Below are positions 1 through 12,047 of a stretch of DNA of 64,000 bases, one piece after another. Source of the DNA: Pegea sp. RAD2-039 (lineage: Eukaryota > Chordata > Thaliacea > Salpida > Salpidae); NCBI GenBank assembly GCA_034620365.1, contig JAQGEQ010000343.1:248001-312000 (forward strand). The letters run 5' to 3'. The notes beneath the pieces are model-generated. The model made no database searches. It was not told where the DNA came from and saw only the letters and a program-made list of their open reading frames with translations. Made by a program: the position numbers and the translations under genes. Numbering within the stretch: the stretch's first letter is position 1; every line of letters begins with the position of its first letter.

Positions 1-700
1 TTTATATAAATTTCTATTAGTTTAGTGTTTGCGGTATAAATTTGCTAATAAATCATTTCGTTATAAAAATATTTTCTGAATTGACTCCTGTTAGCTACTT
101 TTTACATAAAAGTTTTTATTTAAATTATCTAAATACCATTTTTTTTAGCAAATATTTGATATAATATAAATGGATAAGAGATGGGAAAATATCAGAATGA
201 TGCAACTTTGAGACAAGCGGTTAGAGAGTTTGAAGATCTAAATAACATGTCCTGCTTGGTGGCGAAGCGGTTACTACACCTAGCTACAAGGTACATCTAG
301 CTTGGAAGTACCGGGTTCGACCCCAGGTGGAGACATATAAAACTCCTGAGAAATAAAAAAAAACCATAAAAAAACTACTGAGAATGTGTGTTAGTGAGAT
401 GTGCTCTCTTTAGTCACCCTCCTTCGCATTTATATATATAAAATAAAATAAAAACATGAAGATAAAATTTTATTTGAATCTTTAAATCAAGAGATGTTTA
501 TAGTATTAAGAAGGACGCTATAATAATTTAGCAAAACATTTACGTATGCGGTAAAATACACTTCTGATATGCAGTTCGAACAACACAATTTATTTTTATT
601 TATTTTTTTGATGAAAATCTATTAGCAAATCTACACCACAAACACTAAACTAGTAGAAATTTTTATAAACTAAAAAATCTGCGTAAAGATATTATTGGAG
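1..700 (+). repeat. Fold-back terminal unit, copy 1, interrupted by a SINE
   Basis: The left part carries the recurring motif TTTAGTGTTTGCGGTATAAA and runs rightward to the tip motif TACGTATGCGGTAAAAT at 541-557. From about 615 to 690 the same terminal motif returns in inverted form (ACCACAAACACTAAAC), so this copy is a nearly closed fold-back with only a short stretch between its arms. A SINE has landed in the left arm at 250-454. Matching copies without the SINE are at 9,180-9,650, 18,160-18,625 and 24,350-24,830. No coding capacity is evident. Confidence 0.8.
250..454 (+). mobile_element. tRNA-headed SINE with a LINE-derived tail
   Basis: An RNA polymerase III A box (TGGCGAAGCGG, 260-270) and B box (GGTTCGACCCC, 314-324) stand in a tRNA-like head with a long variable arm, of serine or leucine type. 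A body containing poly(A) follows. The 3' tail at 380-432 (GAGAATGTGTGTTAG ... CACCCTCCTTCGCATTTA) closely matches the 3' end of the LINE at 46,112-46,190 read on the minus strand. The element ends in A/T repeats. The flanks share AACATG, a possible short target duplication, and other copies of the host repeat are uninterrupted at this point. The family was not recognised by name. Confidence 0.85.
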
Positions 701-2340
701 ATTTTTTCAATTAAATTTTGAGATTGAACAAGTTTCAACAAACAAATTCAAGATTGAACCTAAATTATCTCTTTTTATTTTTAAGAAATGAATATTACCT
801 GAATAAAAATTTGGTAGTTTTTAATTTGTACGTTTTTACACAGCATTTAACAATAAAATAATATTTTCTTTAAATTTTAGATTTTTAATGAAAATTAAAA
901 TTATTTTGATTGATTTAACAACAAAATTAAAGTTAAATTAAAAAGTAAGATCTGTACAAATTTCATAAAATGTTTGAAGTGAAAAAAAAAGTATTTTGTA
1001 TTCTATAGAATAACAATTTAGATATTTCATAAAAACAAACGAAATTAAGTTTAGATCAAATTAATATTTACCAAAACTGGATTTAGAAAATTATTGTTGG
1101 TTTCCCCGCAATCGGTTTCCTAAAAATATAATTTTAAGTTTTTAAATTTATATTTATTTATTTTTATATGTTTTCTCTTATGTTAAAACTTTTGTATAAA
1201 TGAAAGTTTGTTTTAATAACTTAAGTAAAAATCAAATTTAAATCAAAAATTCTAAATCTGTAAAACTTAATTCAAATCTTTTAAATGAATAAAATATTTT
1301 ATCTTCTTGTATATAAATCTGACAATTTAGAAAGTTCTTAAAAATTAATTAAAATGGTTTACTCTTTGACTGAAAGCAATCAAACCAGTTTCAATCCAAT
1401 CATCTTCTAAATCCTGCAAAATTTTATTAAATAATTACATCAGTAACTGGTATTTAGATCTTAAATAATCAATTATATATTATAATAAATACTTTAGTCT
1501 AAAACTTACTAAGACTTGATTTAGAAATACAACCACTGATGGAGATAGGACAACAGCTGATCACTGACAGATTTTTGAAAAAGAAATTCAAATTGATGTG
1601 AAAAAAAGAAAAATATTGGTAGATGGAGTCTGAAAATAAAAAAAACAATCATTTGAAGATTCAATAGAAGCTACAAGAGAAATTGTTCGGTAGATTATGA
1701 TGTAAACTTGTTTATATAATATAAAAATTGTTTTCATAAGAAAAATATTTAGAAATAAGTGAATGAAACTCATAACAGTTTGAACTCCTTAACTGTTAAT
1801 AGTCTGAATCATACCTGTGGTGTAAAGGAAGATAAGAGCCAATAAAAAGCTGCTGTGGGCAACACTATAATTGATCTTTGGATAGTAAATTGCTAAGAGT
1901 TAAATCACTTTACCTAAAATGTCGCCAACTAAAGCCTCAGTTAGTAGTAGAAGGAGCTGCTGGATATGGAGTGGATATTATGAACCAAACCCTGACTAGA
2001 TTACCATCAATCAAACATTGATTGAAAAAATAACTTAAATCATTTACTGGAAGCAGTTAAAAGTTTTTAAGTGCTGTGAAAGGTACAAATTGAAAACTAC
2101 TAAATGTTGATCCTACGAATAATCTTTTCTAAAATAAAGAAAGATAATCTAAGTTTAATGAACAAATAGTCTGTTGAAACTTGTTCAACTCCAAAAATTA
2201 AATTGTTTGAAAAATTCTAAAACACCGTTACGCAGATTTGTTCCTTTATAAAAATTTCTATTAGTTTAGTGTTTGTTTTGTAAATTTGTTAATAAATTAT
2301 TTCGTCAAAAAAAATTTTCTGAATTGACAATTGATACAAT
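700..2340 (-). repeat. Delta block, copy 1
   Basis: This stretch is the reverse complement, with divergence, of about 16,350-18,160, and part of it recurs at 44,940-45,500. Landmarks are the arm sequence with ATTCTATAGAATA near 1,000, CAATCGGTTTCC near 1,111, and the low-copy stretch AGCTGCTGTGGGCAACAC near 1,848. Copy 2 has about 260 bp (17,081-17,345) that are absent here. It carries exon-like signals on the minus strand but no long frame, and it is probably captured host DNA inside the repeat family. Confidence 0.7.
1345..1413 (-). other. Exon-like fragment in the delta block (unidentified)
   Basis: On the minus strand an acceptor-like ...TTTTGCAG at 1,414-1,421 is followed by a 22-codon frame reading DLEDDWIETGLIAFSQ and ending in TAA. 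Diverged copies occur at 8,087-8,160 (+), 8,395-8,462 (-) and 17,436-17,510 (+). An upstream exon-like stretch (1,500-1,590, minus) ends in CTTA|GTAAGTTT, which looks like a splice donor. Conservation of both splice signals across copies suggests a terminal exon of a captured host gene. I do not recognise the protein. Confidence 0.4.
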
Positions 2341-2800
2341 TGTCAATCAACAAAACATTGATAAAAAAAAATAACTTAAATTATTTGCTGGAAGCATTTA
2401 AGAGTTTTAAAGTTCTGTGTAAAAACACAAATAAAAAAACTACTAAATGTTAACTCTACGAATAATCCTTAACAAATAAAAAAATATATTTTAGATTTAA
2501 TATTCAAATAGTCTGTTGAAACTTGTTCAACTCCAAAAATTGAAGAATCGATGACATAATAAGTCTGAATTTCCCTGATTTTTTCATTATATGAATTTCT
2601 AGTAGTTTAGTGTTTGTGGTGTAAACTTGCTAATAAATTATTTCGTCACAGAAAATTTTCTGAATTGACATTTGATACAATTGAATGGATAAACTTATAT
2701 TTGAATCTTTAAATAATGAGATGTTTATATTACTAAGAAAGGCACTATAATAACTAAGCAACAAATTTACGTATGCGGTAAAATTGTAATAGATTTAGTT
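2340..2800 (+). repeat. Fold-back arm and shortened terminal unit
   Basis: The outer arm (TTGAAACTTGTTCAACTCC near 2,516) leads into a terminal unit from about 2,577 to the tip TACGTATGCGGTAAAAT at 2,768. The unit has lost about 160 bp internally compared with the 365-bp form. The same shortened unit appears inverted at 30,430-30,655, which shows that the element at 2,577-4,200 is an inverted relative of the one at 28,855-30,655. Confidence 0.7.
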
Positions 2801-3551
2801 TCCTGCTTTACTACTTGTTCGTCAACCAAACAAACAACTAGCGTAGCAATACCCAACATAATGGCCTTTTTAAAAAGTTACTTTACTTTTATTGTTACTT
2901 TTTTAATATTAGTAAATATAAGGTGATTACACCCTTTCAATTTCAAAGTTAAAAGCTTTTAAAAAATATATTGTAAGGAACGCTTGGAAAAACTTATAGA
3001 AGAAATTTTAAATAGAATTTTGTAATATTATTCAAAGAAATTTTATTTAGTATTAAACATAATTTCAAAATTACAAATAATTATTGAAATTTAAGTCATT
3101 TCAACATAAACTTTTGAAATTTTAAGTAAAAAAAATAAATAAATTTTTAATGGTAATTTATTTATAAAAACATTTTATAAATTCAACTTACAAAAACTGT
3201 AAATAATAAATATAAATTATAATATCTAATATTTCAAATCAAAAACCTATTAAAATAAAAAAGATATTTAAACTATAGAATTGAAAAGAACTAAAAAAGT
3301 AAAATATCAGGAAGAACATAAAAGTTAAAAAAAAATTGACTTTAAATAAAAATATATCCTGTTTGTCTACATAAAAGAAGAATTAATTTGAGATTATTAT
3401 GTAAAAACTGTTTTTTAAAAGAACTGTTAAAGAAACATTTAGAATTAAGAAAATGAATATTTCGGCCAATTTTGGTCTTTCTCTAGAACTGCGCAGAATC
3501 TTTTTAAAGCTTCCAAATAAAAAACAGAAATTTTCAAAAAGAATTTTATAA
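2790..3551 (-). repeat. RAD54 cargo downstream flank, copy A
   Basis: AT-rich sequence lying 3' of the RAD54 fragment A on the minus strand. It includes the landmark CTGCGCAGTTCTAGAGAAAG (reverse complement near 3,480-3,500) and ends beside the terminal unit at 2,768-2,790 in CTAGCGTAGCAA. The same flank follows RAD54 copies D (29,523-30,425) and F (40,986-41,895), and parts follow B, C, E and the remnant at 45,920-46,105. No gene is visible in it. Confidence 0.7.
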
Positions 3552-3800
3552 ATCGTTCTAGGATCTTAGATCTTTTTTTAATAGTCATACTTTCATCTAA
3601 TCTTACATATCCGTATCTGACAACAAAATGTTGATTGAAATTCATCATCATCAAGTTCTCTACCTCCTCATAAGGCACAATTTTTCACATAAATCGAGCG
3701 TTTGCGTGTAATTTAATACAATCACGTATTTATCATCATTTATTGAACAAGTTGCTGCCATCAATAAATCCACTAACATCATTTTACCAGATAAATCGGG
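3552..3800 (-). pseudogene. RAD54L: RAD54 fragment, copy A (two partial exons)
   Basis: RAD54 is a SWI2/SNF2-family DNA translocase that helps RAD51 in homologous recombination. Two pieces of its C-terminal helicase lobe are present. Exon one (3,664-3,800) reads [17 protein letters not shown] ... [14 protein letters not shown] 47-bp GT-AG intron follows, then exon two (3,552-3,616) reads [17 protein letters not shown] and breaks off after LERF. Normal RAD54 is about 750 residues; about 65 are seen here. The acceptor before exon one (TTTTTTTCAG) is kept, so the copy arose from genomic DNA and not from mRNA. Nothing downstream of the break matches RAD54. Confidence 0.88.
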
Positions 3801-3824
3801 CTGAAAAAAATTGTTAAAACAAAG

Positions 3825-3842
3825 TTCCCAGACCGGGAATAT
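3825..3842 (-). pseudogene. tRNA-Glu 3' remnant
   Basis: Only the last bases of tRNA-Glu (TTCCCGGTCTGGGAA on the minus strand) remain, about 25 bp upstream of the RAD54 exon acceptor. The remnant is fused directly to the fold-back tip region at 3,845. The identical junction is seen on the plus strand at 29,229-29,246, so the deletion predates the duplication of this element. Confidence 0.75.
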
Positions 3843-3844
3843 CA

Positions 3845-4740
3845 AAAGTGTATTTTACCGCATACGTAAATGTGCTGCTAAATTATTTTAGTGCCTTTCT
3901 TATAAATATAAATCTCTTGATTTAAAGATTCATATATAATTTTATCATCTTATTATTTTGATCTTCAAACTCTCTAACCACTTGTCTCAAAGTTGCATCA
4001 TTCTGATATTTTCCCATCTCTTCAATTATATTAAATCATAAATTTAATATAAAAATATTTTTAGATAATTGAGATAAAAACGTTTAAGTAAAAAGTAGCT
4101 AGCAGAAATCAATTCAGAAAGTTTTTTTTGACGAAATAATTTTTTAGCAAATTTACACCACAAACACTAGATTAGAAAAACTTATATAAACAAACAAATC
4201 ATCGTAAAATTGTTTATCAACCACATTGTAAACTTTTAAATTTTTGAGTTGAACAAGTTTCAACAAGCTATTTCAAAATTAAACATAAAATAATTTCCTT
4301 TATTTAAAAGAAAGGATTATTTGCTGTATTAACCTTTAATAGTCTTTATTTTGTACATTTACACAACATTTAAAAATAAAATAATAATTCATTTAAATTT
4401 TAAATTTTTTAATAAAAGTTAAAATTAGTTTGATTGATTTAACAACAAAATTAAAGTTAAATAAAAAAGTAAGATCTGTACAAATTCTTTTTAATGTTTC
4501 AAGTGAAAAAATACTATTTTGTATTCTATAGAATAACAATTTAGATATTTCATAAAAATAAACGAAATTAAGTTTAAGATCAAATTAATATTTACCAAAA
4601 CTAGATTCACAAAATTATTGTTGGTTTCTCCGCAATTGGTTTTCTAAAAAATATAATTTTAAGCTTTTTAATTATGTTTTCTTTTATGTTAAAAATTTTG
4701 ATACAAATAAATACAAAACAAATGAATGTCTGGTTTGAGA
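3845..4740 (-). repeat. Fold-back terminal unit and outer arm
   Basis: The inverted tip TTTACCGCATACGTAAAT at 3,853-3,870 faces the plus-oriented tip at 2,768 across the RAD54 cargo. The unit ends near 4,205 with ACCACAAACACTAGATTAG. An outer arm follows (GTTGAACAAGTTTCAACAAG near 4,247, then ATTCTATAGAATAACAATTT near 4,522). The arm is shared with 8,810-9,170, 17,800-18,150 and 24,840-25,270. Confidence 0.7.
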
Positions 4741-7360
4741 ATTATATGATTAGATAAAAATATATATTATATATATATATTATATTTAAATATTTTAGAA
4801 AAAAACAAATTGCTAATAAAAGGATATCAAGATACTCTAGAGTAAAAACTTCAAAAGTAGCTAACAGAAGTCAACTCAGCAAATTTTTATGACGAGATAA
4901 TTTATTAGCAAATTCACACCACAATCAAAACTATCTGTAAATGAAGACTAATACATGATGTTAAATATAAATTAAAATATCAAATACTACACTATACAAT
5001 AAAACTTGATACTAATACATGATGTTAAATATAAATTAAAGAAAATTAAAGCAATTAAAATTTCAACACTATTTTGATTTCTCTGAATTTCTTTTTATTA
5101 AATTAACAATATTGGCTTTTATATCTTGAAATAAGTCAAACAATATTCAGAATATAATTTTTTGCTGAAAGAGAAGATAATTATAAACTTTCTGATTCGA
5201 TTTTTTACTTTTGGATGCATTAGAAAATGTAAATTAAAGTTTATCTTTTATATGAGTTACTTATTTTAATAATATTTTAATTTGGAAGCCTTACTTTCGT
5301 GAAAATTTATAAAATGTAAATAATAAAAATTATAAACAGTTATTCACTTTTTAACTAACTTACAAATACTCAAACATTAATTTTATGTAATTGGCCTCAA
5401 TATTATATAAAAAATCAACAATTATTTTCATTGAAAAATTGAAGTGTCTAAAAAGATATATCACCTAGTTTAATATTGTTAGAAATTTCAGTAATCAACT
5501 TGACTACTACTATTAAGTCTTCAAATAGAACATGGAACAACGAAAAAAGCTTATTAGTAAATAGTCAAATTTTATTTATGATTATAATATATATAAATTA
5601 AATTAAGGTATATATAAAATTATTATTTAGATATAAATTTAATTTACGTTTAAAAAAAGTGAAAATTATTTCAGTAATAACTTTAAGTATTTTTTCAAAC
5701 TAAAGTATTATGAAATAAGATGACGATATTGAGTTTTAATTTCATCATTTTAATAATTTACTTTTTCAACAAAGTTATTATTTTCCTTATTATGTTTTTG
5801 TAATTAGTTTTTATATCAGTTTTTAGCTCGTAGTTTTCTACCGTATACAGATAAAAAACAACTTATTAAAGCAAAAATAATTGGGTAACTGACTTAATGT
5901 AATCAATTCTAATTCACTTTTGGTAAGAAATGATAACATCAAAGCCATTAATAGTTATAGAAAACAAATTAATAACTCTATTCATCATCAAGTCATGTTT
6001 AGTATTCTATCTATTTCTTGTTTGATATTTTAAACAAAGTTAATAATCCAACAGATTTTATTCTCATTTTTTTACAAAAAAAAAAAAAAATTTAACTTTT
6101 AAATTTATTATTCAATCTGATTAAAAATGTTGACGATTGAACCAACTACTGATACATTATCTTCTGTACACGGACTTCCAGTTTCTTTATTGATAACTTG
6201 GCTAGTACTTTCTTCCAAATTGTAATCAACAAAACAATCAAAAAATGAGATGAAATAGGTCGGAATTCTGTTTGTAATTAATATATATTTTCATCCACCA
6301 ATCATATAAGTTAGTATGGAGCAAACAAAAGATCAATTACTACTTATTTTACTTTGTACAGCAGCTTATATGTTTTATTTTTTCAACAAACTCAACAATC
6401 GTGGAAGGTTATAATGAAGATACAAAACGACATCTAAACCTCTTGTTTTGTTTTACTGAATCAACATGTTTTGATTTTACAACAAGAACCTTTCTTCTTC
6501 TGGCGTACTTTGCACTTTTACATAATTTCTAGAATTAATCATCAACATATTAGTAGACTTAACGTAAAAGTTGTAGCTTACTAGTAGTGGTTGTTCGAAA
6601 AAAACTTTCTTTACAACTAGCAGTCAGCCAAATGTCACCATAATTATACTCATTGAAATAAGTTTATTTATAATCTCTTTTTTATATTCTAAAATCATAA
6701 ATAAATGAGAAAAAACGGACAATATCTTTAATGTAGAAACAAACAAATATGCTTTTAGAGTATTCTTTAAGTTGAGTACTATCAACTATAGAAAAACTTG
6801 TCTTTACAAACCAACTTTGCTGCTAGCAGGACGCAACTAATTACCTACTTTGATAGAATGGTGGACGCTTGTGTAGAAAAAGTAATCTTAGATGTTTAAT
6901 AGCTATAAGCTATCATAATTTTACTAAATTGTTGCTGTTTGTATTTACTTACTAGTGTTTATAATTTTGAAAATCTAAAAGTTATTAATCAAATTATCAG
7001 CAACTGTTTTCAAACAAACTTTCATTTACTACTCATATAGGTGCTTCACTGTGCGTGACCAGTTTATGCTAATTTATTTTTACTAAAGATATTTCAAGAG
7101 AGCCTAGAGACTGATTATCATATTTTGAGAACCAGCAACCTTAAAATTAGAGATAAGCTCTTTAACCTACTGTTTATAAACACATTATTAGTTTTGTCTT
7201 TACTAATTATTATTATGAAAAATTTATTTAAATTTTTAATTTAATATCTAAAAGTTAAATCACTTTACTTAAAATGTCTCTAAATAAAACCTCAGTTAGT
7301 AGTAGAAGAAGGAGCTGTTGTATATTGAATTGATATTAAGAACCAAATGCTGACTAGATT
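4740..7360 (-). repeat. Beta block, copy 1
   Basis: A block of about 2.5 kb present four times: here and at 25,340-28,000 in this orientation, and at 13,600-15,880 and 30,950-33,500 inverted. It includes a short AT microsatellite near 4,755 and a local duplication of ACTAATACATGATGTTAAAT at 4,949 and 5,010. The conserved exon-like frame of the block lies on the minus strand at about 6,120-6,330 and is more decayed here than in the copies near 14.8 and 32 kb. Cargo function is unknown. Confidence 0.75.
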
Positions 7361-9650
7361 AACATCAACAAAACATTAAATGAAAAAATGTTTAACAATT
7401 TCACTATTTTGCTGGAAGCAGTTAAAAGTTTTATAGTTCTGTGTAAAAGCACAAATAAAAAACTAACAAGTGTTGATTTGATGAAAAATCCTTTCTAACA
7501 AATAAAGTAGGATGATTTAATTTTTATTTTGAGATAGTCTGTTGAAACTTATTCAACTCTAAGAATTGATTCTTAATTAAGTGATGAAGATGCTTTTACG
7601 CTGATTTGTTTCATTATATAAATTTTTATTAGTTTAGTGTTTGTGGTGTAAATTTGCTAATAAATTATTTCGTAAAAAATTTTCTGAATTGATTTCTGCT
7701 AGCTACTTTTTACTTAAAATATTTTATTGAAATTTTCTAAAAATATTTTTATAATAAATTGATGATTTAATATAATTGCACAGATAGGAAAATATCGGAA
7801 TAATGCAACTTTGAGACAAGTGGTTAGAGAGATTGAAGATCAAAATAACAAGATGATAAAATCATATTTGAATGTTTAAATCAATGGATTTATAATATTA
7901 AGAAAGGAACTAAATAAATTTAGCAACACATTTACGTATGCGGTAAAATACACTTCCGATATGCAGTTCAAACACCACAGCTTCTTGTCTATTTTTAGTA
8001 TAATAATATTTGTATAATTATAGTTATTTAAGATCTAAATACCAGTTACTGATGTAAATATTCAATACAATTTTGCAGGATTTAGAAGATTATTGGATTG
8101 AAACTAATTTGATTGGTTTCAGACAAAGAGTAAACCATTTAATTTCATATTTAAATTCTGGTTTCTTGCAATCGGTTTCCTAAAAAATATAATTTTAAGC
8201 TTTTTAATTATTTTTGTTTCACGTCAAAAATTTTGATACAAATAAAAGTTTGGTTTAATAAGTTTAGTAAAAGTCGAAGTTAAATCTAAACGTTTTAAAT
8301 CTGAAAAACTTATTTTAAATCATTTAAAAAAATATAATATTTTATCTTCTTGTGTATAAATATGACAATTTAGTAAGGTCTTGAAAATAAATTAAAATGG
8401 TTTACTCTTTGTCTGAAACCAATCAAACCAGTTTCAATCCAATAATCTTCTATATCCCGCAAAATTGTATTGAATAATTACATTATTAAACCATTTTAAT
8501 TTATTTTTAAGAACTTAAAAAAATGTCAGATTTATACAAGAGAAGATAAAATATTTTATTTATTTAAAAGATTTGAAATAAGTTTTTCAGATTTAAAACT
8601 TTTTGATTTAACTTTGATTTTTACTTAAACTAATAAAACAAACTTTCATTTATACAAAAGTTTTAACATAAGAGAAAACATATAAAAATAAATAAATATA
8701 AATTTAAAAGCTTAAAATTATCTTTTTAGAAAACCGATTGCGGAGAAACCAACAATAATTTTGTGAATCTAGTTTTGGTAAATATTAATTTGATCTTAGA
8801 CTTAATTTCGTCTGTTTTTATGAAATATCTAAATTGTTATTCTATAGAATACAAATTACTTTTTTTTCACTTGAAACATTTGAAAAAATTTGTACAGATC
8901 TAACTTTTTTATTTAACTTTAACTTTGTTGTTAAATCAATCAACCTAATTTTAATTTTCATTAAAGATTTTAAAATTAAAAGGAAATATTATTTTATTGT
9001 TAAATGCTGTGTAAAAACGTACAAATTAAAAACTACCAAATATTTATTCAGGGAATATTCATTTCTTAAAAATAAAAAGAGATAATTTAGGTTCAATCTT
9101 GAATTTGTTTGTTGAAACTTGTTCATTCTCAAAATTTAATTGAAAAAATCTTGAATAAAACCTTTACGCAGATTTTTTTATTCTATAAAAATTTCTACTA
9201 GTTTAGTGTTTGTGGTGTAGATTTGCTAATAGATTTTCATCAAAAAAATAAATAAAAATAAATTGTGTTGTTCGAACTGCATATCAGAAGTGTATTTTAC
9301 CGCATACGTAAATGTGTTGCTAAATTATTATAGTGTCCTTCTTAATACTATAAACATTTCTTGATTTAAATTTTCAAATATAATTTTATCTTCTTGTTAC
9401 TTAGATCTTCAAACTCTCTAACCACTTGTCCCAAAGTTGCTTCATCTTCCTATGTTCCCATCTCTTATCCATTTATATTACATCAAATATTTTCTAAAAA
9501 AATAGTACTTAGATAATTTAAAAAAAACTTTTATGTAAACAGTAGCTAACAGGAGTCAATTCACAAAATATTTTTTAAACGGAATAATTTATTAGCAAAT
9601 TTACACCACAAACACTAAACTAATAGAAATTTATATAAAGGAACAAATCA
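7360..9650 (+). repeat. Paired fold-back units with a small palindromic cargo
   Basis: An outer arm (7,380-7,600) and a terminal unit with tip TACGTATGCGGTAAAAT at 7,933 face an inverted unit with tip at 9,298-9,315 that ends near 9,650. The 1.35 kb between them is itself partly palindromic: the exon-like DLEDYWIET stretch at 8,087 (+) recurs inverted at 8,395-8,462. The right part (8,640-9,170) is the usual outer arm. No usable reading frame was found. Confidence 0.7.
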
Positions 9651-10407
9651 GCGTAAAATTGTATTTCAACTATGGTATAAGTAGCTTATTTTTAGAGTTG
9701 AATAAGTTTCAACAAACTATTTCAATATTTATTCAAATTTTTCTTCTTTAATTCGATGGAAAAGTTTATTTGCTGAATCAAAATTTATTAGTTTTCAATT
9801 TGTACCTTTACACAGAACTTTAAAACTGTTAACTGTTTCCAGTAATTGATTGAATTGTTTTAAACATTTTTTCAATCAATATTTTGTTGATTTTAATCTA
9901 GTCAGAGTTTGGTTCATAATATCAACTCCAAATACAACAGCGCAATAGCAATAATTCAAAAATATTATCTATATTATTGCTAATATTGATAAATCCATTA
10001 CAATCTTCATTAAACTAAAATGTTTAGAATTTAACAAGAATCAGTCAAACAAAACCAAAATGTTGAACATAAAACCATTAAATCTGCTTGAAAAGGTTTT
10101 GAATAAAGTTATAAAAAAAATTGGAATACCTTTAGAAATAAGAAACAGAATAAAATAAGCCTTAAAATTAGAAATTAATGAAATAGATTGTTCCAATAAA
10201 ATAAAGATATCTACTTCATATAAAATATATGTAATTATTAAACCTATAATTCTGTGTTTATGTCACTTAAAAATAATTTAAATTGAATAAAATCAGAGAA
10301 TTCAAGAAAACAATTTCTACTTTTACATCTGATTTTCTAGAAAGAAAAAGTTTCAAATAAAAGTAAAAATATTTGGAATAAACAACAAATTTGAGGTTAT
10401 CTCTCGT

Positions 10408-10481
10408 GGCCGGTTATCTCAGTTGGTTAGAGCGTCGTGCTAATGACGCGAATGTCGCGGGTTCGATCCCCGTACTGGCCA
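10408..10481 (+). tRNA. tRNA-Ile (AAT)
   Basis: A 74-nt cloverleaf. The acceptor arm GGCCGGT pairs with ACTGGCC and the discriminator is A. The anticodon loop CTAATGA gives AAT. The T-arm CGCGG-GTTCGAT-CCCCG has the canonical B box. The D arm has TATCTC where the usual sequence is TAGCTC, a small A-box change. This is the best preserved of the four tRNA-Ile copies. It sits 9 bp upstream of tRNA-Asp and may be transcribed separately by polymerase III. Confidence 0.88.
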
Positions 10482-10490
10482 TGTTCTATG

Positions 10491-10562
10491 TCCTTGTTAG
10501 TATAGTGGTGAGTATCCCCGCCTGTCACGCGGGAGACCGGGGTTCGATTCCCCGACGGGGAG
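10491..10562 (+). tRNA. tRNA-Asp (GTC)
   Basis: A 72-nt cloverleaf. The anticodon stem is CCCGC/GCGGG with loop CTGTCAC, giving GTC. The T-arm CGGGG-TTCGATT-CCCCG is perfect. The acceptor TCCTTGT pairs with ACGGGGA using two G-U pairs (the other copies have TCCTCGT). All polymerase III boxes are intact, so it may be functional despite lying inside repeat cargo. Confidence 0.9.
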
Positions 10563-11221
10563 TTTATTTTGTCAACTTAAAATTTCATCATTTATGAAAT
10601 TTTTCTGAAAATAAAAACATTTTTTTAGCAATTTTTGGGGTGGGAACTTACGTGGTGGCCTTCAAGAAATGAGTCTAACTTTCAGCATTTTGTTTTTGGT
10701 AAGTTAACAGCTTACCAAGTCAATCAGAAAACAATGTTGCCAACTTTCACTTTATAATTTTATCCACAACATATACATCGCATCCCAAGCAAATCTTTAT
10801 TGCCATGAAATATTTTTCCATCTTTTACCTCTTTTGATTATTAGTAAATGTTGGTGAGATGCTCTTTACTTCTTTCACTTATATTTTAATTAGCTATGGC
10901 CTATTTTTCTACAAACTTATTTCTGTAAAATTTTCTCTTTTCAAAAAATCAATTATATTTAACATCAAATACTTATTTTATGCATTTCCTTCTTATAATT
11001 TGTTAATAACTCTTGTTGTTTTAGTGGATTTATTTATAAACATTTTACTTTTATGGGAAACCTACAATTTGCAAAACCTACAAATTTAATTTGTATAACT
11101 GCTTTATAGATGTAGAAATTTTGTTGATGATTTGTTAAACCTTTTTATCAGTAAGATTTAAGTCAAAGCACGTACCATCTTTGTATGACATGAGCAAATG
11201 ACGAATTTAATTTTAATTCAG

Positions 11222-11838
11222 GATTACACACTTCCTAAAGATATTTGTATCTTAATAACAATGTAATTCAAGATATAGGTAGTTCAACAATGTGGTTCCT
11301 TCCAAGTTTCTTTAGTTTAATAAATCTTGAACAAGTTAATATTTCTAATAATAATCTAAAGTATCTCACTAATGAAATCAAATATTTGAGCACCGAAGAT
11401 TAACTACTTATTCTAATTAACTAATATATTTGCCACCCGGCATATTGAATTTATTGATTCTGAAATTGTGTAGTTTTTTAAAAAATCCCTTATACGAGTT
11501 TGGCAACCAGCCAATCCATGTCCAAGTCTATCATGATGACATCTTTGTATGACATGAGCCACAACGTAGCTTACAGGAACAGTCTGTTGTCTGCTAAGAT
11601 ACCTGTACCCTTGAAATTATTTAGTTGTGTTGATGAAAAAGAGATTCGTTCGTGTGGTGGCAAGATTTTTACAGAATCACGAAAAGCAATCGTGCAATTA
11701 AATAGACGAGGATCATGAAAACAGACAGAATCAGGTTTTATCCCAGAAACCTTTCCTGTTAAAGCTGTATCCTGCTCTAAGCGATATTTTTTGAAGCAAT
11801 TGCAAGAAATAACAAAAAATAATTATCTTCAAGTCTAA
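11222..11838 (+). pseudogene. Leucine-rich-repeat protein, 3' end (captured, broken)
   Basis: An acceptor (TTTTAATTCAG) opens an LRR stretch with RYLYLNNNVIQDIG and FSLINLEQVNISNNNLKYLT. It continues with LPPGILNLLILKL and a C-terminal cysteine motif, RSCGGKIFTESRKAIVQ, then PVKAVSCSKRYF and a TAA at 11,836-11,838. LRR followed by a short cysteine finger recalls LRRC28/LRRC58-type proteins, but the exact gene is uncertain. The frame is disrupted: a TAA near 11,236, a TAA after the first LRR exon, a frame change near 11,500, and a TGA at 11,716 where the frame would otherwise continue. Other copies are at 35,529-36,144 (-) and 48,970-49,130 (+). Confidence 0.7.
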
Positions 11839-12047
11839 TAATTCATAAGAAGAAAGTTTGTATTTGCAAATTGAGAAAATCGATTGTATTTTTTCTACGT
11901 ATATTTTCTTGTCTTAGGTTAATCATACTTTTTTTGAAAAAAATCTCAATTTATTTGGTGGATTATTTGATTCTAAAATCTATTCTCTTCTAGAACAATA
12001 AAAATTTATTTTTTACAAACTGCTGAGTTTCTTTTTTGTGTTGAAAA

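Noticed and set aside
181-245. Recurring short frame starting MGKYQNDATLRQVVREFEDQ in each terminal unit
   Set aside because: It is only about 30 codons, and several copies change or stop it; conservation is explained by repeat identity. A captured exon remains possible but is unsupported.
8834-9085. AT-rich, Phe/Ile/Leu-rich frames resembling membrane segments (also near 10.9, 17.8, 19.2, 29.5, 43.7 and 48.8 kb)
   Set aside because: They fall in repeat arms or spacers, are poorly conserved in frame between copies, and such composition is expected from AT-rich noncoding DNA.
10391-10597. 68-codon open frame over the tRNA pair
   Set aside because: It simply reads through tRNA-Ile and tRNA-Asp, which fully explain the conservation.
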